Assembly (NCBI GenBank): GCA_036925085.1
Contig: JAUPFP010000007.1
Location: 6,777,728 to 6,841,727 of the forward strand
From: Brachycybe producta
Taxonomy: Eukaryota; Arthropoda; Diplopoda; Playtdesmida; Andrognathidae
Direction of reading: 5' to 3'
DNA length: 64,000 nucleotides
Shown: piece after piece, positions 52,451 through 64,000 of the stretch
Layout of the letters: the number at the start of each line of letters is the position of its first letter
Numbering within the stretch: the first letter of the stretch is position 1
The notes under the pieces: model-generated
Seen by the model: the letters and a program-made list of their open reading frames with translations, nothing else
Told to the model about the DNA's origin: nothing
Databases searched by the model: none
Made by a program: the position numbers and the translations under genes

Positions 52451-52872
52451 TTCAAAAAAATTCAAAAAACCTGATTTTGAGTGGAATGACTATTGGAAAG
52501 CCAATTTAAAAAACTTGACTCAACAAAATCCAATACCTACATTGACCTATTTTGGCTTTGAAAAGCCAAGATATAATTGACCGTCTATTCATTCATACCA
52601 AATGATAGATTTATGACCTCATGGCTTGAAGCGGTCCTCAAACTGCAACTCACCATCTCACTCCCAACTTAATTATGATAAAAAATAATTTGTACTTGAC
52701 CATTCATTCAACTATGCAAATAAAAATATTGAAAAATTTTTTTTAATTGATTCAAAAGAAAAAAATCTGCTTTATTTCATAAACACTTTATAAATATATT
52801 TAGGCAGAATATCGGTTTAAAAAAAATGTTAATATAAAGGAAGTTTGAACCAATTTCATAAGAACACTATTT
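52451..52872. other. Gelsolin 3' UTR and downstream sequence
   Basis: AATAAA on the minus strand at 52776-52771, about 100 nt after the gelsolin stop, is a likely polyadenylation signal. Nothing else is recognised. Confidence 0.55.
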
Positions 52873-55800
52873 TTAGCCATCTATTTTAGCATTTTCTTCT
52901 TCGATTTCACGCTTGATATCTTCATAGGTCTTCATATTCTAAAAAAAATATTTAAAAAAGCAGAACATTGTAAAATTGAGGTGACTTTAATACCCTTACG
53001 AGTGGTACTCAACTATGTGTTTTAACTTGCCAAGTAAAATCCATAACACATGATTTAGATGGACACGCAAGTAACATGTTGAGAACCACTTGTACTTTAC
53101 TCTTAAAAACATTTTTGTAATTTTATAAGGAAAGATAAAATAATAACCAAAAAAAAAATAAATGAGGCACTGAACACAGACCCAAAATGAACCAAGACTT
53201 AAGCCTTAGAATTAGAACCCTAGAAATGAAAATAGAATGAAATTTTTAAAGCAAAGTGAGAGAATAAAGACAAAACCAAGATTAAAAAACCAAAGAAAAG
53301 AAATAAAAAAGCAGTGTAATCCTCCCAACATTCATCATCACTGCGCCTCATGCATCCCAGCAACCTTCATGAAATAGCACTCCTTAATTATTTATTTAAC
53401 GTACAGCCCACATCTGAGGGTCCCAGGACTTGAAAATAGATGTAAATCCAGTTGGTTCTTCGCCCTGTTTCACTTTGAGAATAACAGTGTTATCCAGATT
53501 ACGTTCTGTTGGATCCGTTCTCACGTAATCCTAAAACAAAATTACAAAAATTAACGAAAAATGAGTTGATCATCAATCCTCAATTTTAACTTGATTGAAA
53601 TATAATTTTCATTTTTATCCTCTTCACGTAACTCCCAATTGAACACTCGAATCATAATTTATTTTTTTAATTATAGAGCTATGGAAAAATAAATAGCAAA
53701 CCACGTTACATCAAAATTTCATTAATTTGATTAAATATTTCATGGAAATATTTATTGAAACAAAAAGTACATCTATTTTATGTATTTATGTAAAAAAAAT
53801 TGTCTATTTTTTTTGTAAGAAAGTTTATTTTAATTATTTTTTAAGAAAAGTTACAATTGTTTATCAACTCAAAACAATTTTAAAAAACCCTGATAATGTC
53901 TACACTGATATTTAGTTTGGGTACTTTTTAGGATTTTATTGTTATAATAATATGGCAAAAATCTCGACACACATTTCGAGTTAATAACAGAAAATTAGAT
54001 TACATATAAATTTTAACTAATTTCATCATTTCCTGCACCTTTTCCCCGGAATACACAAGGTTGGCCTTACGGGTTCTATCTCACCACACCTTTTATTTTT
54101 GTACCACATGCCCTCATGTCCCGTTTTAACACAAAGTTCAAAGCCAATGTGGGCCTTCCACTAATTTAAAAAAAAACTTATTCAGACAAAATTGACTAAA
54201 TTTTACACGAAGATGTTCTAAAATATATGTACTTTTTCATTTCAATAAAGAGTTCCATGAAATATTAAATTGTTTTAAAAAAAAGTCACTAATTGCGTTT
54301 TGATTGCTATCTATTTTTCCGTACGTCATTCAAAATAGTTGACAACATTCAGATTTCCATATATAAATTAAAAATATAAATAACTTTGCTGAATAAAAAA
54401 CAAACCAAACCTCAGCCAATTTGTCAGATTTCTTTTTCTCCTCATCATTCGCTCCTTTTCCAACCCACACATATACTTCAGCACCAGTGTCCAGCACCAT
54501 AATATCATCCTCATCCAAATCCTGAACAACAACAACAAAAATTAAAAGTAAAAACTTAAAAGAAACAAATTCAAAAATATCTTCATTCACCTCTTGAGTA
54601 AAATTTCCAACTTCTTCCACTCTAAACTTTCCACTGCTATCAGAACATTGAAAAAGTCTTGGAGCCAACAGAGGACTATTTGGCTAGAATTTAAAACAGC
54701 TAGTAATGATTGCCTCATTTCAGGGACAGGCCATGAACGGTTAACTATAAGTTATTAAACAAACCAAATCAAATCCTTTATCATATTCTCCTTTGCCACC
54801 AATGGAAGCCCAAAATTCACTCGGTTCCTCGCCTTCAGATACCAATACAGGTTTTCTACAACGAAAATAATCCAATTTACATAATTCATCGGTAAATAAT
54901 ACGAACATTAAAAAAAAATATTTCGTTTTCACCTTCCAGGAGAAACAACATTAACGACATTTCGCCCCATCTCCTTCTCTTCATCACTTGCACCCTTCAA
55001 ACAAAAACAACATTATTTTTAAAATATTTCACAAACAATTGCAACTTTTGTGTTGTTGCAGAAATGCATTCATTGTTTCCATGAGTAAAAAATGACGTGT
55101 TTTTCAATCAACGGAAAGGGAGAACACGTGTTCAAACTTGCAATCAATCTAGAATTCATCATGATTCTAGCCTCGAATTGACTAAATGTTTAAATTTTTT
55201 TAGCCTTAATGATAAACTCAAGTAATAAATTATACAAAAACAAGAACAAAAGAAATGCAATTTAAATATAAATAAAATGCTATTGATGCATTTTAACCAA
55301 ATTTTAAAAACGCAATTCTTGCAATTTTATTATGGTGACCCTCGCTAATTAATAACACTAACATAAAAAAATACCTTTCCAAACCAAATATAAGTGGATT
55401 TCGGAGTTTCCAGTACAAAAACATCATCAGAGTTGAGGGATGCTGCAACTTCTGGTACTTGAACAGCTCGAACATCACTTGCAAATGTTCCTTTAATATG
55501 AAACATCCGAGTCCCATCCACATCGTAAGAATCCTGATCATTACGATTCTTGAAACCACTTGCATGTCCTCCCTTACAATATTACCGAAATAACACAAAA
55601 AATCCATCAAACCTTTCAAAAATAATTTTATAAAAAAAATCCCACCATAAAAATAATCATTTTGCCCTTGAATATAGTGAGAAAATGTTGTGGTTCTCTT
55701 CCTTGAACACATCGCACTTGAACTGCTCTACCACCCACTTCATCGTCCAGTTTGACGGCCCAAAGAGCAGAACAGGCCCGCTCATCTTGAGTACTATCCA

Positions 55801-58800
55801 AACCCTAATACATACGAAACGTATTTGTTTTACGAACAGCTCATTTTCAAACTCTGGTTATTCTGCGTTTCAGAAGAGCAACACTAAGGAGAAATTGAAA
55901 GGGTGCTAGAAACTAGAACGGTAGCTGAATTCACTTTATAATATTTTCATGATAAACTTTTTATAGACAAAAATTAAATCATCTGACATAAAAAGCTTAT
56001 TTTAAAAGATATCAACATGAAAATTCATTTTAAGTGATTAAGCTGTCCCTTCCAGTTTCTCAATTTTGCTTCAGAAAAAACAGAACAACCAGAGTTTCAA
56101 TGCCGTTTATAATATTTGAAACCAGCTTAATTATATTAATATCTATCGAGATAAATGTGACTACGAGTACCTGCCAATAGTACACAATGTAATTTCTACG
56201 AAAATCTTTCTCAAAGGTGTAACGCAAAACATAACTGTCACCACCAAAAAACATTCCGTAAAGATTTTCTGGCAAAGGAGCAAGTTCAAAATTTTCAATC
56301 CTCCAAACCTAAACATATCATAATAAATTTCTCAATAATTTGATAATTTTTTAACAAAAAAAATGTCATTTAAAAGAGATGACTGACTTCTACTTTTCCA
56401 GTGCCATCATCAGGCATAAAACCAAAAGCTTTGCCTAAATTCTTGGCAAGCAATCGTCGTTTTTCACGATGAAGATTGCCAACATCAAATTCTTGATCTG
56501 GTTCATTGGCAGCGGCTAAAAAAACAAGACACGTTTTTTTTAGCTTTAAATTACACCCCTCATAATTTTAATTTTGAAATAAAAAAATCTTGCCAGCCAT
56601 TTGCTCCTTTGTATAAATTCTTCCCAGACCAATTTGTTCTTCAGGTTCCACCCAACGAGCAAAATACTGTTTAAACAGTGTTGGCTCAGAACCGTCAACT
56701 ACTCGTGAAACTGGAGTCCAACTAGGATAATCTCGAGATTTTAAATAGTTCTTAAAAACAAAAATAATATGGTACATTAATTTTATTAAATAAAATGATA
56801 TTTTTATCATCAAGACTCAACTGTGGCCATTCTCATTGAATGCTTTCTCTCATCGAGTGAACAAGATTTGCCAATCCAAACGAAAATTCCTTGCGGCCCA
56901 CCATCTAAGATGAAACAGTCCTAAAAATCATAAAAATTTGCTTTAATATATTTCAAATGGGTGTTTTCAGATCTTTTTTTTTATACATTTGAGTCCAACA
57001 TTTCTTGCTTTAAAGGACGTTCCCCAACTTTTGTAGATTTAACTTCTCCAGACGCATCAGTGACTCTAAAACATACCACACATAATTAATTGGAAGACCA
57101 TTATTCATGATTCTCAAGTAAATTTACAAACACAGTTAATGTTTGAACTGTTTTTTTGCAAATTTTCTTTCAAACAACCTAAAGGTTTTAATACCTCCAT
57201 TAATTCATCTACCAATTACTGTGTATATATAATTCCCTCAGGAATTGTGTTGACATTTGCCCAATTCCTAAGGCGCCCGTATTTTTGTGATTAACAATAC
57301 CAAAATTGTTCAAACCTATGCAAAGTAACAGTCACTTGTTGAGTTCTCTCGTGTTCCGTGTCATCGCCTCCTTCCTCTGCAGGTCGAATCTCTTCCGGAG
57401 ATCCGGAACCCATCTCTTCAAAATACTTCAAACGTTCAGCTTGACCACTATGCGAGTCTACCAAATAATTTTATATGAATCTTTGGAACTCGCTCATATA
57501 TTGTTTATTTTTTATTGTCAAAAGAGTACCGATAATATGAATTTTTGAACGGCCACCGTGCTCTTGATCTCGTACCGAATGAGCAGCAGTGGAGGCCTTG
57601 AGGCGTTCAGTTCTGCCACTTTTCATTCCCATCCAAACGTAAATATTTGGCCCAACATCAAGAATGTAACAGTCGCCTCTGTTCATTGACTTGACACTCA
57701 ATTCAACCTCACGAACACGAACATTTCTTTTTCCCTTCACTTGAAGTAATCGTTTATTCACCACATTTGGATCCACATGACGAAAACCAGAAGCAACACC
57801 ACCCTCTTCATATCTAAACAAAATAAAACATAATCATCATAAAACCACATTTATTACAAAAAAATATTATTTTACCTAATGCCATCCTTAAAGTATGATA
57901 AGAATAGTTTCGATTCATGTTCTTGGACTTCTCGGTGTTGTACAGGAACTCCGCCAAATTGATCATCGAGTTCTACAGATTTAATCGCAGCACAACCGGC
58001 CTCATCCTGTTTACAATACATACAAATAAAAAACTATAATTCAAAGAAATATTTGTTTTTAATATTAAAAGCATTCTTAATAAGAAAAAAAAATTTCATT
58101 GTTCTAGCTTAGTCGATTTTACAGCAGGGATTTCCAAACGTATTTCACTAGAGGTCACTTTAAACTTATCTAAAGTTAGGTTTCTTTCAAACCGGGTAAC
58201 CCAGAACATCTTTTATCATAAAATGTGTTTTTTTTAGTTTATCAGTGTTTTAGACTTTTAATAGGCCCTTGTCTGGTCCCATTTAGTCCAGATAATCGAG
58301 ATTATACTGTAATTGAAATAACAAACTATTGTTAGCTAATAAAAAGTTTCCTAACAAAAACTTAATACATAATTAAAAAAAACTTGAAGAGACAAAATTC
58401 AATGTTTTCTAAAAACTAGAAAAGTAATTAGGATATGTTTAAGTGTTTTAATAATGATATCTTTATAAATAAATTTTTCATGGCAGAAATATAAACAGAA
58501 ATATCTCAATTGTATAAAGTTTATTTTATAAAAATATCATCATGAAAATAATTTTAACGCAGTTTATCTGGGCTCAAAAACAATTAAGTCTCTAATACGA
58601 AATTTAGGATTTTATCGTGTAAGAAATTAACAAACTTGGAAATCACTAAATTAATGAAAAAATACAATGTCACTCAGCTCTAACAAAGTACAGCTTAAGA
58701 TGGTTATGAACAGTTGAGTCTTTTTCAACCCTCGTTATTCTTCTGCGTTTCAGGAGCAACGCTAAGGAGATTGAATATCAAAGTGTTAACAAACTAGAAC

Positions 58801-59621
58801 GGTAATTAAACGCCGATTCCAGAAGCAAAATTAACAAACTCAAGAAGTGTTTTAGAAATTATAAGAGTAACTTCAATCACTTAAGGGTATTGTCTTGTTT
58901 ATATCTTTCAAAGTAAACTTTTTAAAGGCAAAAACTTAAATATCGTCTGCTTAAACTTGGGTTATTTTCAAACTAACATAAAAAGCTGATTTTAAAAGAT
59001 ATCAATATAAAAATATCCTTAAGTGATATAGCTACCTTTCTAGCTTCTAAACACTTTCACAAGTTTCTTCTGAAAGGCAGAATTAATAACCAGAGCTCGA
59101 TCCTCGAGTGGTGTTTACATTTTAAAACCAACTTAATCAATATGAGCAATCGGCCTTCTGGAAGAATTTTTTTAACAATCTCAAATTCTCCCTTCATATG
59201 CATAATTTTTTTTTAAATATTCCGGGATAAAAATTAATTTACTTCCAAGTAGGCCTACTTCAAAAGTATTAAAAATAAAGAGGTTCGAGCTAATATAAGT
59301 TTCAAGGTTTCTCCCATTCAACACATGAGAAACCAAGTGTAACATTCGAAAACAGTTTTCTTTTTTTAACTTTAAAACGACTTCATAATTTTTGTTTTAC
59401 CCTTGATGTATCTTTTCCCAACCAGAAATGAATGTTCCACTCGAAACGACCACCGTTAATACATTTTGTCTAAAAAAAATTTCAACAAAACATTTTCATG
59501 TAAAACACATTTTTAAACTTTAAAAATTAAAGTCAATATTACTTACATGTAAAAGAATATAAGAATCTCCAGAATAGAACTTGCCATAACTTTCTTTGTC
59601 GTAAGGCACAACTTTTAAATT
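52873..59621 (-). CDS. GSN: Gelsolin, six-domain actin-severing protein (N-terminus not in view)
   Basis: Eighteen exons join in frame: 59621-59547, 59469-59401, 58006-57876, 57813-57530, 57457-57316, 57065-56987, 56920-56822, 56750-56594, 56515-56388, 56308-56171, 55804-55646, 55572-55375, 54994-54933, 54855-54765, 54683-54591, 54521-54411, 53530-53405 and 52938-52873. They give 735 residues. S1 holds [13 protein letters not shown] and [15 protein letters not shown]2 starts [13 protein letters not shown] and contains [17 protein letters not shown]3 has [17 protein letters not shown]; a long linker precedes S4 ([19 protein letters not shown]); S5 begins [13 protein letters not shown]6 has [19 protein letters not shown] short tail follows ([19 protein letters not shown]) and there is no villin headpiece. 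Gelsolins sever and cap actin filaments under calcium and phosphoinositide control (family knowledge). Exon 8 ends in a GC donor. The first ~20-30 residues, ending in the usual WRIE-type strand, were not found up to 64 kb. Introns host M2, TA-type and hAT-like insertions. Confidence 0.96.
55818..56120. mobile_element. M2 MITE in a gelsolin intron
   Basis: Arms GAAACTAGAACGGTAGCTGA and AGCTGTCCCTTCCAGTTTCT, with central ATATTTTCATGATAAACTTT. It lies between the exons at 56171 and 55804. Confidence 0.8.
58400..59130. mobile_element. Two M2 copies in a gelsolin intron
   Basis: A decayed copy spans about 58400-58600 and a fuller one about 58690-59130 (CACTTAAGGGTATTG, then ATCCTTAAGTGATATAGCTA). 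The fuller copy has a partly duplicated left arm (two AACTAGAACGG/GAAATTATAAG blocks). Confidence 0.7.
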
Positions 59622-60084
59622 CTGAAATACAAATTAAATTAAAAAATCAATTTTCAAAAAAGAAGAAATTTAAAGCATGGTTTCTATTGGGTCTTTTATT
59701 TTTTTTTTTTTTGCTAAAAATGTCTTTTTATGGTAGACGAAAAATAGAATTTTTAAATGATGGCCCAACTAACAGACATAAATCAAAGTAAAAAACCAAG
59801 TGGAATATTCAGTGGCGTAGCTATGACTTGGTTGCGCTCCCCGACGGCCGCTGCTGCTTAAAACATTGTGGCCCCCCTTTGCACCCCAAAATGTGCCCTC
59901 CGGCTGAGAATCCCCAGCTTCGCCCCTTTTAATATTTTGAATTTTTGTCATCAAAGAAAACACAATGGAAATCATTTAGGAAGAAATGAAAAAGAAGAGA
60001 TTATTTTTTCGATTTAAAAGAATTTCTATGTTATTTTAAAGGACTAGACGAAACATTTATTTCGTGTTATCCGTTTTCGTATTA

Positions 60085-60680
60085 AGATCGTTTATGAACA
60101 GCTGATTTTCAAACTCTGCTTATTTTCTGTACTTCAGAAATAACATTAAGAAAAATTGAAAGTGTTTTAGAAACTAGAAGGGTAGCTCAATCACCCTAAT
60201 ACCTTGTACACACATGAGCTAAATGAATTCAAATTAAATGTGTTTAGGTGAATTATACGGAATCCCGTTAAGGACATGAACCCAAATAAAAATTGACTTT
60301 ATTATTAATATTTTAAACTGAAATACTAAATCAATATTTTGAGATTATTAACTGAATAAATTGAATGTGAAATATTGTCCGTTTGCCCTTCACAGGGCTC
60401 TGTAAAACGTGTTTAATATTTAAATGCCTTTAACTGTGCACGTGTGTCGATGGTATTAGACTTATTATCACATGCTGATATCTTTCAAAATAAACTTTTT
60501 ATAGACAAAAATTACAAAAATATTGGTCTGCTTAAAGTTGGGTCATTTTGAAATTCACATAAAAAGCTTATTTTGAAATATATTAACATGAAAATACCCT
60601 TTTTTAATTTGGATGAGCTACCTTTCTAGTTTCTAAAACACATTCAGGTTCTTCTCATCAAGATTTAAAACCATCATAAA
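60085..60680. mobile_element. M2 MITE interrupted by a TA-flanked MITE
   Basis: The M2 left arm (TTTATGAACAGCTGATTTTC, GAAACTAGAAGGGTAGCTCA) ends at ATCACCC, where the TA element (60196-60458) begins. M2 resumes with CTGATATCTTTCAAAATAAA and ends with the mirror arm. Confidence 0.85.
60196..60458. mobile_element. TA-flanked MITE, copy 2
   Basis: TAATACCTTGTACACAC at the left and GTGTGTCGATGGTATTA at the right; same family as 12942-13254, with about 50 bp less in the middle. Confidence 0.88.
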
Positions 60681-62200
60681 TGAGTTTTCAGTGTAAAATT
60701 TAAAAAAAAAAATGGTCTTGTAAATCCAGAAAGTGAATTTTTCTTTTCTAGATTTGTACAAGGATAAGAAGTCTATCTTTGCATCTGATGCATAAATCAG
60801 TCCGTTTTTTTATACTTGTCAGAAAATAAAGTGTAATATATATATTTTAAGAAAACTGAGAAATTGAATAGGAACCATATGAGTATCATCACAAAACACC
60901 CATTTTGGCTCAACATGAAAACTAGTGCTGACAATAATTTAAGACGGTGCATTTTTCATTGTTGAATAAACATGAGTAATTCAGTTGGAAGCCAAAACAA
61001 GAGTTTAAATAAGCAAACAAATAAATGAAAGAAAGAAAAAAAGCGGAGAAACTTATATCTAAAACGAAAAATAATCGTGTTTAAAAAAAGAAGAACAAAA
61101 TAAACATATCCCATTTCACATACACATTTATTCACTTTCATTTGAAAGATCTGTTAAAAGTTGCAACGAAAACCATAAACATTGAAATTCGTGTGTTAAA
61201 TTTAAATTTTCACAGGAACCCTAAAAACTTGTGAGGATTTTTAGTAAAAAAAAAACATTGAGTAAATTTGTCATGCTTAGAACGTGTATTGGGAAGGACA
61301 AAAATTACTTATTTAATCCTCCAAATTTATTTTGTCATATTTGCTAATTAACATATGCAATTTTCATTAAAATATAGTCTAACACATGTTCAGCATTTTA
61401 CAAATTACAATTAACTTTTATAGATCTACGTGATCGCCATAATGTTGTCCAACATTTTCGTTGTAGTGAGCCACATAAATAATCAAATTAAACTTTACTT
61501 GAAGTAACTTCTAAAAAAAAAAAAATCAAAGTTCTTTTAGAAACTAGAAAAGTAATATAGAATTTCATAAAAGTATTTTTAAATCAACTTTTAATTATTA
61601 TAGTTCTCAAAACCGTAATTTTAGTGGCTAATTTGCAAAAAAACAAAAATTTAAATTTATCTAAAAATTTACAAAAAAGTTAATTTTTTTAAAAAATATT
61701 CTTACGAAGTACGAATTATTGCACTGTTTTAAAATTTTATTTGAGGATCCTAAAGACAAAGGTGTCATTATAAACAGAAAATAAGAGTGTCATATGACGG
61801 CAAATTGTCATATCTAACGCATAACATTTTAACACTCCCAAAAGCAAAACACAAATTATTATTATGCCAAAATTTAATATTGACATATTCACTGGTGCCA
61901 GTGAATGGCAGTGGCAGTTCACTGATGTACAAAATAATATGACGGTCATAAGATAATATAGCATACAAAGAGTGACAATATAAGGCAGTGGGGGGTTCCC
62001 AACCTTTTTTGTTTGGAGGAATCCATGAATTACATAATAAATGCGTAAAGTAGTAGGGTTAATAAATAATAATTATAATTAGTGTATACCTTTGAATAAA
62101 ATATTTCACGAGTATTTATTGGTTATCTCTATTTACTATTTTTAAGCTTTTGTAAATTTTCGCAGAACGCCTGACTAGGGCTCAGGGTATGTATTATAAG
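60681..62200. other. Gene-free AT-rich stretch upstream of visible gelsolin exons
   Basis: No exon seen; an early gelsolin intron is likely if the gene starts beyond the window. CAGTGGGGGGTTCCCAACCT at about 61988 resembles a common hAT terminus, without a matched right end. Confidence 0.5.
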
Positions 62201-62492
62201 TAAGGCTCGGATTTTTATGCAACATTAAACAAATGTTTCTCAATCTGTGGCCCAAAGAGCCATTTAGACCAATCAACAATTATGGTTTTTTTTTTCCAAA
62301 CAAAAACACCTGGATAGAGGTTAAACCTTTCTAAAGATCTGATATCTAGCCTCTAAACAGCTATTTTAATTAGAAAGAGTATAATTGCTCAGTTGCTCTA
62401 ATGATGATGATGACGGTTAACTTCACAATTGGCACTTGGGTCACACATATTGAGAAACATTTGTTTGATTTTGCATAAAAATCCGAGCCCTG
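62201..62492. mobile_element. hAT-like MITE with perfect 8-bp target duplication
   Basis: The left end TAAGGCTCGGATTTTTATGC and right end GCATAAAAATCCGAGCCCTG are inverted. ATTATAAG flanks both sides exactly (62193-62200 and 62493-62500). Inner arms such as CTCAATCTGTGGCCC pair with GGGTCACACATATTGAG. 292 bp, no ORF. Confidence 0.93.
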
Positions 62493-62749
62493 ATTATAAG
62501 GCATCACTGTAAAATGTTTTTGATTTTTTGTACTTCCGTAATGACTCGTGAGGTCCAAGAAGTACAAGTAACAATACAAGCAAAAGTAAATGGAGTTTGA
62601 AGTACAAATACTGTATATATGTCCATACATACCATTGTTATATTTCTACGTTAGGACGCTAAATAACGGCAATGAACAACTTTTCCATTTATTTCTTCTT
62701 GTCCGCCATATTCTTTATGATTTTATTGACAATATATGGCATTTGGGGC

Positions 62750-63262
62750 GACTGAATAAGCGCCAAATTGAACAAACGCCAAACTGAATAACCGCCAAAT
62801 TTTTGGCTTTTATTCAGTTTGGCGTTTCTTCCATTTGGCGCTTATTCAGTTTGGCGTTTGTTCCATTTGGCGCTTATTCAGTTTGGCGTTTGTTCAGTTT
62901 GGCGTTTATTCAGTTTGGCGGTTATTCAGGTTTTTTGTAAATTCTGATGGTCCAAATATTGTGAGCTTTTATAGACGTCAGACTGTGCAGATTTACAAAC
63001 AGAACATGCTAACCTAACCTAACCTAACCTAACCAATCCTAACCTGACCTAACCTAACCTAACCATGTGTTTATCACATTTTGGCGGTTATTCAGTTTGG
63101 CGTTTGTTCCATTTGGCGCTTATTCAGTTTGGCGTTTGTTCCATTTGGCGTTTATTCAGTTTGGCGTTAGTTCAGATTGGCGTTTGTTCAATTTGGCGCT
63201 TGTTCAGCGCCACCATGGCGTTTGTTCAATTTGGCGCTTGTTCAGCGCCACCATGGCATTTA
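62750..63262. repeat. 16-bp tandem array (TTTGGCGYTTRTTCAG) in two blocks with inverted start
   Basis: Block 1 (about 62750-62930) opens with three monomers in reverse orientation (CTGAATAAGCGCCAAA) and continues in forward orientation. Block 2 (about 63078-63262) is forward only and ends in two GTTCAGCGCCACCATGGC copies. Between them lie 75 bp of other sequence and a CCTAA run. The open frames giving VWRLF- and FGVCSIW-type repeats follow from the array. Confidence 0.9.
63009..63064. repeat. Interstitial telomere-like (CTAAC)n run
   Basis: About eleven pentamers, mostly CTAAC (TTAGG on the other strand), with CAATC and CTGAC variants. TTAGG is the usual arthropod telomere unit; as an interstitial run it is only suggestive of the host group. 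Confidence 0.88.
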
Positions 63263-63264
63263 TC

Positions 63265-64000
63265 TCAATTTTAATAATAAAAAAATATCACTCCTTGGCT
63301 TCTAGAATTCTTATTTATCGAATAAACTTTGACTTTTCGAGTTGATGTCACCTATTTGTATTATATCAGAAATCGTTTATGAATTTCTAAATTATTCATA
63401 CCTAAGTGTTTTAAAAATAATACGGCGCTTAACATTGTTTTTCAGCATAACAAAAAAGCCTATTGTTGGCTTTCTGTCAAGTGTCACCTTGTTAAAGGGT
63501 GTTTTTAATGTAATTTATCAGTAAGGTCTGTCTAAAAAAATAAATTACCAAGTTAATGTGTTTCTAATTTCGAGGTGTCTGTCTGATAAGTTGTGACTGT
63601 TGATGGGATGTGATTGGGAGATTGACCCTTTCTTGAGCAGAAGAAGTCACTTCAGGATAAAAAAAATATTATTTTTGGCACACAAGTCACTCACAGTTTG
63701 CATGCTGAATATATACAGTGTACTTCAAAATAACCTGTGTGAGCCTCCATACTCTTTTAAAGCTGAGAATAGACGATCAATTCTGGCTTGTCCAGCTTGG
63801 CTTGTTCTCAAAATCGACAGACAATCAATTCATTCCTGTTAATTTTTCTCTTCAAATTGTAGATGGAAAACTATTTTTTTCTCTCCCAATTTATTGCTCC
63901 TGTGAGCATCATCTTTTCTTATTATTAGGAAACGTTACGTTTTCTATACATTTTTTGATCGCACTCCACAAAACTGACGCGAAATGGAAGATGGAAAACC
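63265..64000. other. No supportable feature to the window end
   Basis: AT-rich; the short open frames show no recognisable domain on either strand. The missing gelsolin first exon was looked for here and not found. Confidence 0.5.

Noticed and set aside
55293..55712. 139-codon minus-strand open frame
   Set aside because: It runs through two gelsolin exons and the intron between them in the wrong frame; the in-phase exons give the S4-S5 sequence.
59812..59935. hAT element beginning CAGTGGCGTAGCTATG
   Set aside because: The left end resembles a known type of hAT terminus but the right end and target duplication are not convincing.
62835..63345. Open frames with repeated FGVCSIWRLF
   Set aside because: Direct consequence of the 16-bp array.
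63600..63990. Missing first gelsolin exon
   Set aside because: No minus-strand frame with an ATG, a WRIE-type end and a phase-0 donor could be found.

Overview
This window is metazoan nuclear DNA: AT-rich, intron-rich and packed with microsatellites, MITEs and other decayed transposons, with no prokaryotic gene organisation. The recognisable genes are animal genes: out at first, DDX6/Me31B and gelsolin. A short interstitial (CCTAA)n run near 63.0 kb matches the arthropod-type TTAGG telomere motif, so I lean towards an arthropod. That lean is weak, and no species can be named.

Layout. 1-29.6 kb has no exon I can support. It appears to be the start of a very long first intron of oaf, whose first coding exon lies at 29600-29821 on the minus strand. 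The stretch is filled with nested elements: a palindromic MITE family here called 'M2', TTAA-flanked piggyBac-like MITEs, TA-flanked mariner-like MITEs, hAT-like elements with exact 8-bp target duplications, Helitron ends, two LINE 3' fragments, and a 0.7-kb pyrimidine-rich minisatellite. 30.7-40.9 kb is a tandem segmental duplication of DDX6. An intact 10-coding-exon gene for 462 residues lies at 37748-40876 (minus). A 5'-truncated, frameshifted, internally deleted copy lies just downstream at 32281-35060. 42.9-50.8 kb holds local tandem repeats, a large inverted-repeat cluster, and three short candidate exons of an unidentified minus-strand gene. 50.8-52.6 kb carries two unrelated insertions, a Helitron and a 5'-truncated LINE. 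52.9-59.6 kb is a six-domain gelsolin gene (minus, 18 coding exons, 735 residues in view, extreme N-terminus not found). 60-64 kb is repeats only, including a 16-bp tandem array that surrounds the CCTAA run.

All four gene loci found (oaf, DDX6, the unidentified gene, gelsolin) are on the minus strand and look like independent single-copy genes. They do not form a functional system. DDX6 acts in mRNA decapping and translational repression, gelsolin in calcium-regulated actin severing, and Oaf is a small secreted protein. The main interest is structural. The duplicated DDX6 segment gives paired filled and empty transposon sites, a clear duplication breakpoint, and a pseudogene caught early in decay. 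I found no convincing undescribed biological system beyond this repeat architecture.
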